Assembly (NCBI GenBank): GCA_018697195.1
Contig: CM031878.1
Span: 5,133,848 to 5,197,847, forward strand
Length of the DNA stretch: 64,000 nucleotides
Source: Certhia americana
Taxonomy: Eukaryota > Chordata > Aves > Passeriformes > Certhiidae
Reading direction: 5' to 3'
Position numbers and translations under genes: made by a program. This document shows, piece after piece, positions 32,006-43,490 of the stretch (position 1 is the stretch's first letter; every line of letters starts with the position of its first letter). Below the pieces are notes generated by a model, which ran no database searches, was not told where the DNA came from, and worked only from the letters and a program-made list of their open reading frames with translations.

Positions 32006-34814
32006 GGGGTGAGTAGAGACGCTATGCAAAGATGTCTGGGGATTTGCATTTAAAATAGGAGTAAAATCTCTTTTTTACAGCTGAAAGATTGAATTTGCTC
32101 TCCTTCTTTGGCATAATAACATTCAAACTGAATTTTCTATGTTCTTTGATTAGTAAAAAGAGTCCATAACTTCTGCATAAAAAAATACTTTCTTTGTGAA
32201 ATTATTCTGCTTTCCTCAGGTATCTTTGGGCTTCTTTTAAAATGCAGCTAGTTAGAAGACTAGAATATTTCACACATTTCTCCATTTCAAGATGCTTTTT
32301 CCAGAGTGAAACCAGGAAAATATGGTACTGTTCTTTCCTCCTTCCGTTCCTTCACACTCACACACTTTCTCACACTGCTGGAAAGTCATTAGAAAAGATG
32401 TGAAAAAAAACCAAAAACTAGGGAATTTAAAGTGTTATTTTATAAACAACTTATCCTACAAATGCTTTAGTAGTCAGTATTTAAAAGCATAAAACCACAC
32501 AATGAAAATTTTAAAGAAATAAGGTATTGCCGTTTTTTAATTAAAAAAAAAAAAAACCAAAACAAAAGACAAAATTAAAATCAGTGTTATTTATATGTTG
32601 CTTAGGATTTTTCTGGGAAATATTTCCAAGAGAAACTAAGTTTGGGGAATTGAAATATGGGAGTTCTTTCCTTAATCTAAATAAAATGTTATAGAATGTC
32701 ACCAAAAGACTATAATTTTTAATGTTGCCAGTGATGTTTCCTTTCTAATGGAAGAGATACAGTGCCAAAAGGACTCTCCTAGACCATTCCTTGACCATTT
32801 CTTGACCACTCTTTCCTCTCCTGTTTTCCAGGATCACACAGTAGATGACATGAAAAGGTCATTGGCGTGACACAGGATATTGTCCTTTATGAGTCTCACG
32901 AATACAAAATTCATCCAATTACTGATTTCAAGATGAAAAGGATAAACTTTTCTTTTTTGCAGAGAGCTTACATTGTCATGGAAGAGCCATGGACTTTTGC
33001 TCTATCTTGGAAATGGAAAAAGGTTTCTTGAAGCCCTTTTGAGATATCACTCTCAAACCCATTCAAAGGAAAACAGAAATGTGACATCCTGGTCTCTAAG
33101 ATACTAATGGCTCTAATTTAAAAACCATGGCGAGGAAAACAGTAATAGTTATGAGTTTAACAAAGCAATTGTACAAACTTTTAGGTGCCTTCCACTGGCA
33201 CTTATCCAGTGTATTCTTTCAGCCATGGCATGGGCCAATAATCTGAAAGGGAGGGGGGACCTGGGGCAGAGGTTGGACAGGACAGATCAGAAGTGTTTTG
33301 CTCCAGGAGTTCTGACCCACAGCAACAGAGCGATGTGAGTACCTTGACTTCACAGGATTCAGTCAGATTAAAGCAGGAGCTAGGGAAAAAAAAACATGAA
33401 GGAAGAGGAACTACTGAGGAGCTGCTGAGACAATGTGGTGACTCCACAACTTTAATTATTCTGGAAATCAAGTAACCTTTGAGCATGTATTCTCTGTGTG
33501 TTGTCATGAGACAAGTAAATCAAGCTGGTTAGATAACCTTCATCTGACATTTATTATTTTTAAGTAAATCTATAATTTTTTTTAATTTTATTTTTTTAAG
33601 TAAAAGTGAAGATATTAAGACATATACATTTAGGATAAAGAATCATTCATGGGATATATGGAGTTAAACACATATAGAAAGATACTGAGAATAGGATGGG
33701 TTACATATAAATTGCTTTAAGGAAAAAATGGTTATCATGGAACTAAAGTAGGTGTGGGTGAAACAAGAAAACACCACAAGGACTCTCCAGTGATCACAAA
33801 TCAGTTCTGCTAGAAACTAAATAATGTAAAAATGTGGTTTTGCTTATAATTTTCATTTAATTCTTAACACTCATGGTTTTCCAATTTCAGTTTCTCTCAG
33901 TCTAACTTTTTCACACTGCCTACTTATAAGCATTCTTTTAAAGATATTGTTATTCTTACTATTAAAAGAGAAGCACTTCTTAGTATCCAATTATTTGATG
34001 CTTTTTCATTTTATTTCTCTTAGGTGCCACAAAGAATAAAACATATAGGTGTGAAATGAGCTTGAAAACATTGGGCATGGTACAGAGAAGAATTTAACCT
34101 TGTGACAATGTAACATGACTCATTTCACTTACATGTAAATGCTTCCTAAAATCTTGCTGCACTCTGTTCACTTAGAAATTCAAAATTACTGAATATAGAA
34201 TTTTCAGGTGCAATTTAATTAATAAGGCCTTGGATATTGAGAAAGAATTTATCTGCCTGAAAGCTCAATTGTCTGCTGAAGTTCACCTAGATAACACAAC
34301 ATTTCATTTTCTGGTCAGAAAACTAGAGGTTTGATTTGGGTTTTGTTTCCCTCTTGACAAGAAAATGCTTTCAATTGCATTGTTTAAAGACTTCAGTATT
34401 TTTAATACTTTTTCAATTAAATTTAAACCAAAATAACAACCAAAATGCCCATTTATATATTTAAATAAATAAATAAATAAATAAATCCCTCTGAGAGAGA
34501 AATTCAAATTTTAAGAGGTTTAATAATTTTACAATTTTCTGAAATAATAATATCATCTTTCTACTTTTTTGTTGGCTTTGGTGTTTTTTTGGTTTGGGGT
34601 TTTTTTTTAGTCTGGGAGAAAAAAAAAAAAAATTTATTTGAATGATGCATGAAAACATTCTTTCAAGTTCTGTCCTTCAGAAGGAATCAGAGCATCTGAC
34701 ATGAATCTGCATGTCACCTGAAAAGCAGAGCAAGTAAATTGTGTGGGTCTAAGCTGCAACTCCTAGAGAGTCCAGTGATAGACCATGAAATGTGAGAATC
34801 TAGCATATCCATGC
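32006..34814. other. Single-copy intergenic stretch
   Basis: No gene is recognised. A-runs lie near 32544-32570, a short (AAAT)6 array at 34463-34487, and a T/G-rich stretch at 34568-34610. ORFs at 33202-33507 have no known domain. Confidence 0.5.
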
Positions 34815-35852
34815 CAAAAAGAAACATGATGGCTTGGATGGGTACACAGGCTGGGTAAAATGTGTCCAAAGATTCCTTGTGACTGGAATTTTATTCATCT
34901 GCAGCTAGTCACAGTGGTATTTCACAAGGCTCAGGGCTGGGCCAGCTCTGTTTATTTTAATTATCAGTGATCTGGACGAGGGTACAAAATGCACTCTCAG
35001 TCAGTTTGAGAACAACACCCAGCTGGATGGAAGTGCTGATCTGCTGGAGGGCAGGAGGGCTCTGCAGAGGGATCTGCACAGGCTGGATCCATGGGCTGAG
35101 GCCAGTTGTGTGAGGTTCAACAGGGCCAAGTGCTGGGTCCTGCCCTTGGATCTCAAGAAGCCCCTGCAGCTCCAGCTGGGACAGAGTGGCTGGAAAGCTG
35201 CTGAGTGGGAAAGGACCTGGAGGTGCTGGTTTTCAGTGTCTGGACATGAGCTGAGGTGTGCCCAGGTGGCCAAGAAGGCCACTGGCACTGGGCTTGTGTC
35301 AGCAATGGTGTGGCCAGCAGGAGCAGGGCAGTGGCCATCCCCCTGTGCTGGGGACACTGGTGAGGGACCTCCAGTCCTGGGGTCAGGTCTGGTCCCTTCA
35401 TTACAAAAAAGCCTTTGAGGGGATAGGGTGTGTGCAGAGAAGGGCAAGGGAGCTTGTGAGGTGTCTGCAGCACCAGTCCTACAAGGAGTGTGTGAGGAAG
35501 CTGGGGCTGTTTCCCTTGGAGAAAAGGATCAGGGGAACCTTCTGTGTCTCTATACCTGCCTGAAAGGAGGGTGTAGCCAGGTAGGGGTTGGTCTTTTTTC
35601 CATCTAAAAAGTGACAGAATGAGAGGAAATCATCACAAGTTGCACAAGGATTGGTTTAGGTTGGATATTAGGAAAATTCTTTTTGCTGAATGGGTGGTCA
35701 AGTATTGGAATCAGCTGCCCAGGGAAGTGCTGGAATCATACTCTCTGGAAGTGTTCAGATAACCAGTAAATCTGGCATTTGGCATGTGGTTTAGTCATGA
35801 ATATGACAGATCTTAAAGGTCTTTTCCATCCTAAATAGATTCATTGTTCTAT
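34815..35852 (+). repeat. CR1 LINE, long 3' fragment, sense
   Basis: This is the best-preserved CR1 in the window. Recognisable landmarks: 'ttatcagtgatctggacgag' (34961), 'gtgctgatctgctggagggc' (35032), 'cccaggtggccaagaaggcc' (35260), 'ctgcctgaaaggagggtgta' (35555), and 'ttaggttggatattaggaaa' (35656). It is 5'-truncated in the reverse transcriptase and ends in a decayed tail. ORFs of 102-148 codons are remnants on either strand. Confidence 0.93.
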
Positions 35853-36005
35853 GTCTTTCTGCAGTTCTAGGTTTGAACCTGATCAAATCCATTTAATAGT
35901 TAATGTTTATATTTACTGCTCAAATTTGTCTGTAGTGTTTAAGGTAGCTTCATTACCTTGAGAGGTTTAAAAGTATGATGTTTAACTGATCATGATTATA
36001 TTCCT

Positions 36006-36007
<2 letters not shown>

Positions 36008-36036
<29 letters not shown>

Positions 36037-36436
36037 NNNNNNNNNNNNNNNNNNNNNNNNNNNNNNNNNNNNNNNNNNNNNNNNNNNNNNNNNNNNNNNN
36101 NNNNNNNNNNNNNNNNNNNNNNNNNNNNNNNNNNNNNNNNNNNNNNNNNNNNNNNNNNNNNNNNNNNNNNNNNNNNNNNNNNNNNNNNNNNNNNNNNNNN
36201 NNNNNNNNNNNNNNNNNNNNNNNNNNNNNNNNNNNNNNNNNNNNNNNNNNNNNNNNNNNNNNNNNNNNNNNNNNNNNNNNNNNNNNNNNNNNNNNNNNNN
36301 NNNNNNNNNNNNNNNNNNNNNNNNNNNNNNNNNNNNNNNNNNNNNNNNNNNNNNNNNNNNNNNNNNNNNNNNNNNNNNNNNNNNNNNNNNNNNNNNNNNN
36401 NNNNNNNNNNNNNNNNNNNNNNNNNNNNNNNNNNNN
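36008..36436. other. Poly-T (28 T) and 400-N assembly gap
   Basis: Poly-T runs 36008-36035 and N runs 36037-36436. The 'ORFs' of 153 and 173 codons across it are artefacts of N. The gap probably marks a homopolymer or repeat that failed to assemble. Confidence 0.99.
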
Positions 36437-36810
36437 TTATCAAAACAGTGATATTTGTTAGGACACTGAAGACAGACTTTTCACAAATCTCAGTATCTGA
36501 TATAATTTTATGATATGACTCTTTTTAGTTCATTTCATCTGTCTTTTAAAAGCTTTTACTGGACCTCACCTTGGGATTTAAGGTGTTTAAATTAAATTAG
36601 AGTTTAACACATACATTCCTCTTAATCCAATGTCTTGCAGTTATGACTCTGTCTTCAGGAGGATCATTCTGTGTTTGGTTTGGGATACTTTTTGGTGGGG
36701 AGTTATTTCTTTTTTATCAGCACAAGACTTTTGATTCATCATTTTATCACTCAGGCAAATCTCCTTGCCAGCAGTCCACATCACTCACAGTGAAATAATG
36801 GCCATTACCT
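36437..36810. other. Single-copy intergenic stretch
   Basis: No gene or repeat family is recognised. Confidence 0.5.
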
Positions 36811-37036
36811 TAAAAAAAAAAAAAAATCAAAAAAACCCCGAAAACAAAACAAAACAAAACAAAAAAACCCACAACAAAACAAAAAAAACCCAAAGCCACC
36901 AAACAAACAAAAAAAACCCCCACAAATAAACAAATACCCAAAGAAACAAACAAACCCAAACCCACCAAACAACAGCAACAACACCCCCCACAAAAAAAAT
37001 CTCAAAACAAATGAACAAACCAATCCCCCCCAAAAA
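36811..37036. repeat. A/C-rich low-complexity tract, about 226 bp
   Basis: An irregular mosaic of A-runs with C-runs (AAAC, AACCC, CCACC), nearly free of G and T. Minus-strand ORFs rich in F, G, V and W are its translation. Confidence 0.95.
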
Positions 37037-38830
37037 ACTCATGGTACCAGTATCAGCGGCTGAGGAAGTTGTGATTTTGTGGCTTTCTCTTTGCAGTGTA
37101 GCTATTTTCTTTACTTTCATCCTGGTGACACACCTGTGGCATACCCATGAATTTCTTTGAACTCAGAGTTTTATCTGCTGCTTCCATATCTATTTTGAGT
37201 CTTGGTACACCAAATGAGGACTTTATCCTACTGCTCATTCTATTCAAAGACTGCCACAGGAACTTTTAAGTGGCACCCTTACCCAGGAGAAGTATGTTAG
37301 AAAATGTGACGTGATCTTGCATGTGTTGTTGTGATTTCATCCAAGAAAAAGCAATATTGCAGACGTCACCAAGACCTTTGCTGACATTAGAGTAGTGCAG
37401 TGAAACCTCTGTGACAAGTTTGGGTTTCTTTTTTTGACACCACTGGCTACGTCTATACTTATAAGTGAAATACACCTGGGATTCTTCTCAAGCCCCAAAA
37501 GCAGCAGAATGAGCCTGACCAGTAATGGCTTAACTTGCTTATCCTCTGAAACAAAGTAATTGCATGTGAACTACTCATTAGAAATCATCTCTGGCTTAAG
37601 GTAACTCCTTATCCATGTCTGAGAATTGATTCAGGGAGTTCTAGATGACTTAGGTCAAAAATATGTCACAGACAGGTCTAAGTATATAATGCTGAAGCTG
37701 ATAAGATTCCTGGGCCCAGATATACTCCCTGGCACTAAACAAGCTCAATTTATTTGTACAGATATTGCTACAGGATCCTTGATAAAAATATGGATTTACT
37801 ATTATAGTGTGGTACACAAATGTCTCATGCTGCCATGTGTCTTTCCCCCTAGATGCTTCTGAAGCTACTGAGTAAGACTAAAATACGGTTTCTAGAATAA
37901 AATTCCCTTTAAGGAAACAATTCCTGTGTATTCTGCAGATATATTCAAGAACATAATTTAATACACTGAAATTGAGGATAAACACATTGCCCCACTGCAA
38001 GCACCTCTCAGGTAAAATGTGCAGGTACTGGAGGAAATAAAGTTAAGGATCTGTAGCCCACGTTCAGACCAAACTCGTTTTCCGTGGCATGACTTGGTTC
38101 CTGTCTCGTATTAATGTCGTCTCAGCTCCAGGTACTGTCAGTGCCAGTTACATTCCCTTCAGTGAGCCACAAAAAGTACCTACAGCATTTTGTGCACTCA
38201 GCCTGGAGGCAATCTGCTAACACTCAAGTGCTCATTGAATGGAAAATGATGCAACAGTTGCTAGCTGGAAATGTTATACTATGCAATAAACAATGTGCTT
38301 TTCTGTTTTTCTCTCTGACCCATCACAGAGAGGCAACCCTCAAGATATCCCTTATGTGGGACACTAAAGGGTTAAGAGTCAGGTAAGGTAACAGAATTAA
38401 AAAATGCTAATGATGAACACAACCAGTTGAATAGGTCTTTCTTTCGTTTTAATGTGCTCAATGGCCAGAGACTTTGACTCTGCTCAGAGAAAGAGCATGA
38501 CTACTTCCGTTGTATCCTCTTTTTTATCAAATCACCAGCATATTGGGAGTGGGTTCTTTTAACATTTTAAGAATGATTGTTAATGGATTGAGAAGTATAT
38601 AGTTTTGTTTTTCTCAGAAAAGAAAACAGAAAACAAAAACCCAACAAATTTGCTTATTTTTTATCTAAATTATTTTTTTAATTCTTTTTATGTGCTTGTA
38701 CAAGACATCTCCTTCAGAAAACTCCTCCTTGTCAAATTTATTTCTCCTAAACCAAAATGCCAATTTCAGACAAAGAACCAAATAGTCAACAATTTTAAAT
38801 GAAAATATGGAATTTTGCATAAGGTTTGGG
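37037..38830. other. Single-copy intergenic stretch
   Basis: No gene is recognised. A 78-codon ORF at 37626-37862 contains GPD, a faint echo of CR1 ORF2, but neighbouring residues do not support it. A 90-codon ORF at 38114-38386 has no known domain. Confidence 0.5.
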
Positions 38831-38837
38831 AAGCTTT

Positions 38838-38968
38838 TTTTGTTTGTTTGTTCTTTCTTTGATTGGGGGTAGGGGTTTTTTGGGTTTTTGTTTTTTTTTT
38901 TTTTTTTTTGGTTGTTTATTTGGGGGTTTTTATTTTTTGGGTTTTTTTGTTTGTTTGTTTGTTTGCAT
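38838..38968. repeat. T/G-rich low-complexity tract
   Basis: Poly-T with GTTT and TTGGG interspersed, ending in five GTTT units. It has the same style as the A/C tract at 36.8 kb but on the opposite strand. Confidence 0.9.
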
Positions 38969-39274
38969 TTAATAGAATATACACTTTCAAGTGTATTCCT
39001 GTTACTTAATGAGAGTCATGTCTGTCATTGGTCTTACCATTTCCCTATGGTGCCATATTTAGTGTGAAAAAATCTGAGCTTTACCGCTTTTCGTATAAAG
39101 AAGTTACACCAACGTTATCTTCTAGTAAACTCTACTTTTGCAGATATTAATTGTCTTGACTTAGTAAGTCCAGCTGTGAAGTAGTTATGAGGCATATCTA
39201 ATGACATATTACAAAAAAAAAAGGTCACAGCTATTTCAGAATGTGTCTGAAAAATGAGAGTGCACTAAAAACCA
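38969..39274. other. Single-copy spacer
   Basis: Nothing recognised. Bases from about 39235 may be the decayed start of the CR1 that follows. Confidence 0.5.
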
Positions 39275-39836
39275 CTGCCACCAGGTTGAGGGAAATGATC
39301 TTGTCCTTCTACTCAGCCCTGTGAGACACATCTGGAGTGCTGTATCCAGGTCTGGGCTCCTTAGGACAAGAGAGACGTGGAGTTCCTGGAGCAGGTCCTG
39401 AGGGCAACCAAGATGATTAAGAGACTGAAGCATCTCTCTGATAAGGAAAGCCTGAAGGAACGGGGCCTGTTCAGCCTTGAGAAAAGACAACTGGGAGAGG
39501 ACTGCATCAATGTGTATAAATACCTGAAGGGAAGCCTCAGAGGATGGACCAGACTCAGCTCAGGGATGTCAAGAAACAGCACAAGAGCCAACAGACTGAA
39601 ACTGATGTCCAGGAAGTTCCACCTGGATATGAAGAAGAACTTTTTTCCCATGTAGAGACCAAGAATTGGGAAACATTTTCCAGAGAGGATGTGAGGTCTC
39701 CCTCACTCTTAGATATCTCAAAATCATTTGGACACAATCCTGTGCCATGTGTTCTGGAATGGCTCTCCTTGGATAGAGAGGTTAGACCAGATGAGGCACT
39801 GTGGCCCCTTCTAACCTAACCCATTCTGGTATTCTG
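39275..39836 (+). repeat. CR1 LINE 3' fragment, sense
   Basis: 'cacatctggagtgctgtatc' (39328), 'cgtggagttcctggagcagg' (39376), 'ttcagccttgagaaaagaca' (39470), a 'tacctgaaggg' step, and a tail of 'ttctaacctaacccattctg' (39809) define a CR1 of a different subfamily from that at 34.8 kb. ORFs of 60-96 codons are remnants. Confidence 0.88.
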
Positions 39837-40540
39837 TAAGCATTGGCCAGGAGATCTAAAACAATTAACAGCAATTTTTGCTTCTATAGTCCTGTAACTC
39901 CTTGTTTCCTCATCCTTGCCACCCTCCCTTCTGAGATACAGCTATGAGTTGCCCTTTCTAAAAAGATGCCCTGGAACAGTTCAGCCCTGTGTTCTGAGTT
40001 TCAGAAACTTCTGTTTCTTTTCTTTTTTTGCATTCAAGAGAAATATGGTTCAAGGGTTTCTCTTTGCCTGAAATATGCTGGAGATAAATCTTGAAACAGA
40101 TGCCTGGCTGTATATTTGAACAGTGGCCTTGCAACCTCACAGAGTTGAGAGAAGTTTTGACCTTGGGATATAAACTTTGCATATGCAAAGTTTTGTGACT
40201 TCACTGTGCTATATCCACAATGCAAGTGTGGTATTCTTACAACTGGGAGCTTGTGAGATAAGTGGTATTGGCAAAATGCCATTTTTCATGAAGAAAACAT
40301 GCTGATAATTTCCTGTGTATCTATTAAAGCTCAGACAAACTTCTAGCCAATAAGATATTTCAGGGAAGACACAGCTGAAGTTTCAGACTTTAAGTCTCTC
40401 CCAGACATAGAAAGTGACTCTGTGACAGCTGCACTTCTCTAGACCAGGTTTATCACACAGGTAAGATTTAAACCACACAGATTTAAGAGACACAAATATC
40501 AAAACAGAAAGATTGAAATATTGGCCCCTTTGAAATGAAA
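39837..40540. other. Single-copy intergenic stretch
   Basis: No gene or repeat family is recognised. Confidence 0.5.
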
Positions 40541-40645
40541 TATTCTATTCTATTCTATTCTATTCTATTCTATTCTATTCTATTCTATTCTATTCTATTC
40601 TATTCCATTCCAGTCCAGTCCAGTCCAGTCCAGTCCAGTCCAGTC
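40541..40645 (+). repeat. Compound pentamer microsatellite (TATTC)13(CAGTC)7
   Basis: Thirteen perfect TATTC units at 40541-40605, one CATTC unit, then seven perfect CAGTC units at 40611-40645. The perfect array suggests recent or ongoing length change. Confidence 0.97.
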
Positions 40646-43378
40646 CTATTTCTTAAAAAAATACTGAGAGAGCTGGTTGTGCCCAGAGAGTTTTCAGATC
40701 CTGGATAAACTGCATTTTTCCTTGATGGTGGGTCCAGCTTGAGTGCCTGAACTGTGTGTCACAATAAGTTAGACAGAATTTATCTAGGCTTTCATGCAAG
40801 GTTAATATCCAAATGTGCATTTGTATATTAAGTCCTTTAGGGTGTGTTGATGTAATTCTTTAATTACTGTGCTGGTGCTGCTCCATGTTATTCAAGCATC
40901 TGTGTAATGCAAAGTTCTTGGAAGCTCTGTAGTTCACTGTGAGATGTATTCAAACCTTCCCCAGTCAGCATCTGTTGAGCAAGACTGTTTAAACTCACGA
41001 GGATAAAGATCCTGAAAGGATGAACAATCAATGAGTAATTAACATTGATGCAGACCACATAGGACAGATCCATATATTTCATCATAACAGAAACCAGCAG
41101 TCATGTACACTGCAATAAATTGGGCATGGGCCTTAAAATAATACTGAATTTGTCACAAAATATTGCTGCAGAACTCTGCCAACAGGTAAATATTGAACTC
41201 CCACAGCAACATACTTCAACTAAATTTTAACTAGTAGACAAGTATGATATGACTAAACGATGATACGACTACACAATATTCCCTCTGTGGCAGAGTTTTG
41301 GGACTAAAAAATTAGAATATGTTAAATGTTGAAGTGTTATAATTTCAGGTAGTTACTTGATTCAAAATTCATCTCAATTGAAATTCCCACATTTGCTGTC
41401 ACAAGTTTATGCACCTTAAATGGTAGGGAGATGACTAAAACAGATAGAAGAACCATGTCCCTTGGTCTTCATAGGATTTACTTGTTTCTGGAAACAGGAG
41501 CAATTAAAAAGGAGCTTCTTATTAGAAAGAAAATAAAATGTGAACTACTGTAGTATAAACACTTTTCACTCTTGTAACCGTAAAAATAATTTACCTTGTA
41601 TGGATATTCATAATGCACTAAAGTGCAACCTGATTTAAAGTAGTGTTAAACAGTGACTCAACTGTTTTAAAGGTGTAAAAAATAAAGTGGGTATACTGGC
41701 TGCTCAATAAAACCTCATCAATAAAGAAACTCTAAGTGATATTTTCTCTGTGTGTTCATGGGCTACAGTTGCAAACACAAACTGCAACACAGTCCTGTTT
41801 CTGTTTTTAGTCCTTGATAAAAACATTAACCTAGCTACTTTCCCTAGTTATTTATACATCATTAACTGCTTTCCATCCAAACTATATGAAGTTCATCATT
41901 GGAACAGGTCAGTCTCTGCACCCCAAAGGTTTCCCAAACAAAATGACTGCAGTAGTGATCTACAGATTATTTCACTGCTTACAGAGATATGCTTGGTAAA
42001 ATCAGAATGTGTAAATCAGGTTCTTAGAGGTGCTCCACACACTAGCCTCATTGTCTTCTTCCTTCAGTTCTTCATCTCTTCACTACTGCTCAGAGCAATA
42101 TTTGCCATGTTTCAGCTTTTTACCAAGGATTTCAGTAGCAGATAAGATTCCAGCTGTGTGTCATTCACTGACAGATTCCAAGGCAAAGGTTACTTTATTT
42201 TGGTCCTTGCTTGGCTCAGATCTCTTTGATCCCACTGCTGAAGGCAAAAGTTGTCTCTTACTAGAATCCAAATCTCTTGTTACAGCTGCTGTTTTGCAGA
42301 AATGAAAATGCATTTTGGCCCATTCAGTTACATTTTTTTTAATTGTTATTTTTTGTTTGTTGCTTTGTTTGTTTGGGGGTTTTTGTTTTGTTTTGTTTGT
42401 TTTTTTCTCTTGAGAACCTTAATTCATCTGATATTTGACAGTAGAATCTATGAGAACCTATGATAGAACTACAAGTGAGGTTTTTTTTGCAGTCCCCATT
42501 AAACATGCTGGAAATAACAGCTAAGAGACTAGTCCCATATAACACGGCTATAAAATCTACAAAGGCCTTGGAGGAAAAAACAAAAAAAGTTTCCTCATGG
42601 TTAAAAATAAAAAAATTAGCCTACTATAAGTAGAAGCTAAAGGCAGCTTGATATCACTTAACTTCTTCATTTTTATTAAAAACAAAAAGCAAAAAAACAA
42701 AAAAAAACCTTTCATGATGTTCACCAACATTTCTTTTTCTAGTTTTATAATTGTGTGTGTATATATATATAAAATATTAGGTCACATTTAAGAGATTTAG
42801 GAGAGGATCAATGATCTGAAAGAACAGAATACCATAATATTTTCCAGAAGTGATTACTTTTTTAAAAGATGGGTTTGATAAAATTGAATATCAGCCCAGA
42901 AGTTTTTTTCTTCCTTTTTAGTGATTTAAAAATGTAGGACCAGATGATCTCCATAAATGTTCCTGCTGTGTCTCTCTAATTTTATTAGTGCTATTCCTCC
43001 ATGAGAAATGGCTCATAATTTTGATGGGGAAATTTGTTCTTAAACAGTGACACCATCCCATGAACTGTACATAGCAAAAAAACAAGAACTACAGGATCAG
43101 TCAAACTGGCCTGGTAAGGCTTCCTGTTCACTCCAGAATTCTATAGGCAAAAAGAACCGTCTTGGAGGTTTCAGAGTGGAAAAATATGCAATAAGCAGCT
43201 CTAAAAAGTTTAATAGGTAGATCCTGGCTTCCACTTAGAAGCAAGAGGGTTTACATTGGGACTGGTTGGACAATCAGATTTCTAGCAAGGACAGCGGAGA
43301 AAAAATGTGTAAATTGGAGATAAAATGTACTTCTTGGTAATGAATGCATTTTAGCAGGCCCCCATGAGGTATGGAAAT
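40646..43378. other. Single-copy intergenic stretch
   Basis: No gene is recognised. A T/G tract lies at 42336-42405 and (TG)n(TA)n at 42752-42772. The 131-codon ORF at 41750-42145 has no known domain. Confidence 0.5.
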
Positions 43379-43490
43379 GCATTTATCTCCATTTTACAGA
43401 TAGAAGCTAAGGAACAAAGAGAAGAAGTGACTTAGTCAAGGTCACACAAGATCCTTACAGCAATGGTGAATTCAGCTTTTGGTGCCAGAT
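43379..43490 (-). repeat. MIR SINE, antisense
   Basis: The plus strand reads 'ttatctccattttacagata' (43383), 'gaagaagtgacttagtcaag' (43421) and 'gtcacacaagatccttacag' (43441). This corresponds block by block to the reverse complement of MIR ('attttacagatgaggaaact', 'gtgacttgcccaaggtcaca'). It is an ancient amniote SINE and unusually legible for a bird genome. Confidence 0.85.

Noticed and set aside
35001..35563. ORFs of 101-148 codons on both strands
   Set aside because: They lie in a CR1 fragment. The frames are broken relics or antisense shadows, not host genes.
35982..36513. ORFs of 153 and 173 codons
   Set aside because: They are made of N translated as X with poly-K or poly-F ends, across the 400-N gap.
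37626..37862. Possible old CR1 reverse-transcriptase piece (GPD motif)
   Set aside because: Only three or four scattered residues agree, and the nucleotide sequence does not follow CR1 on either side.
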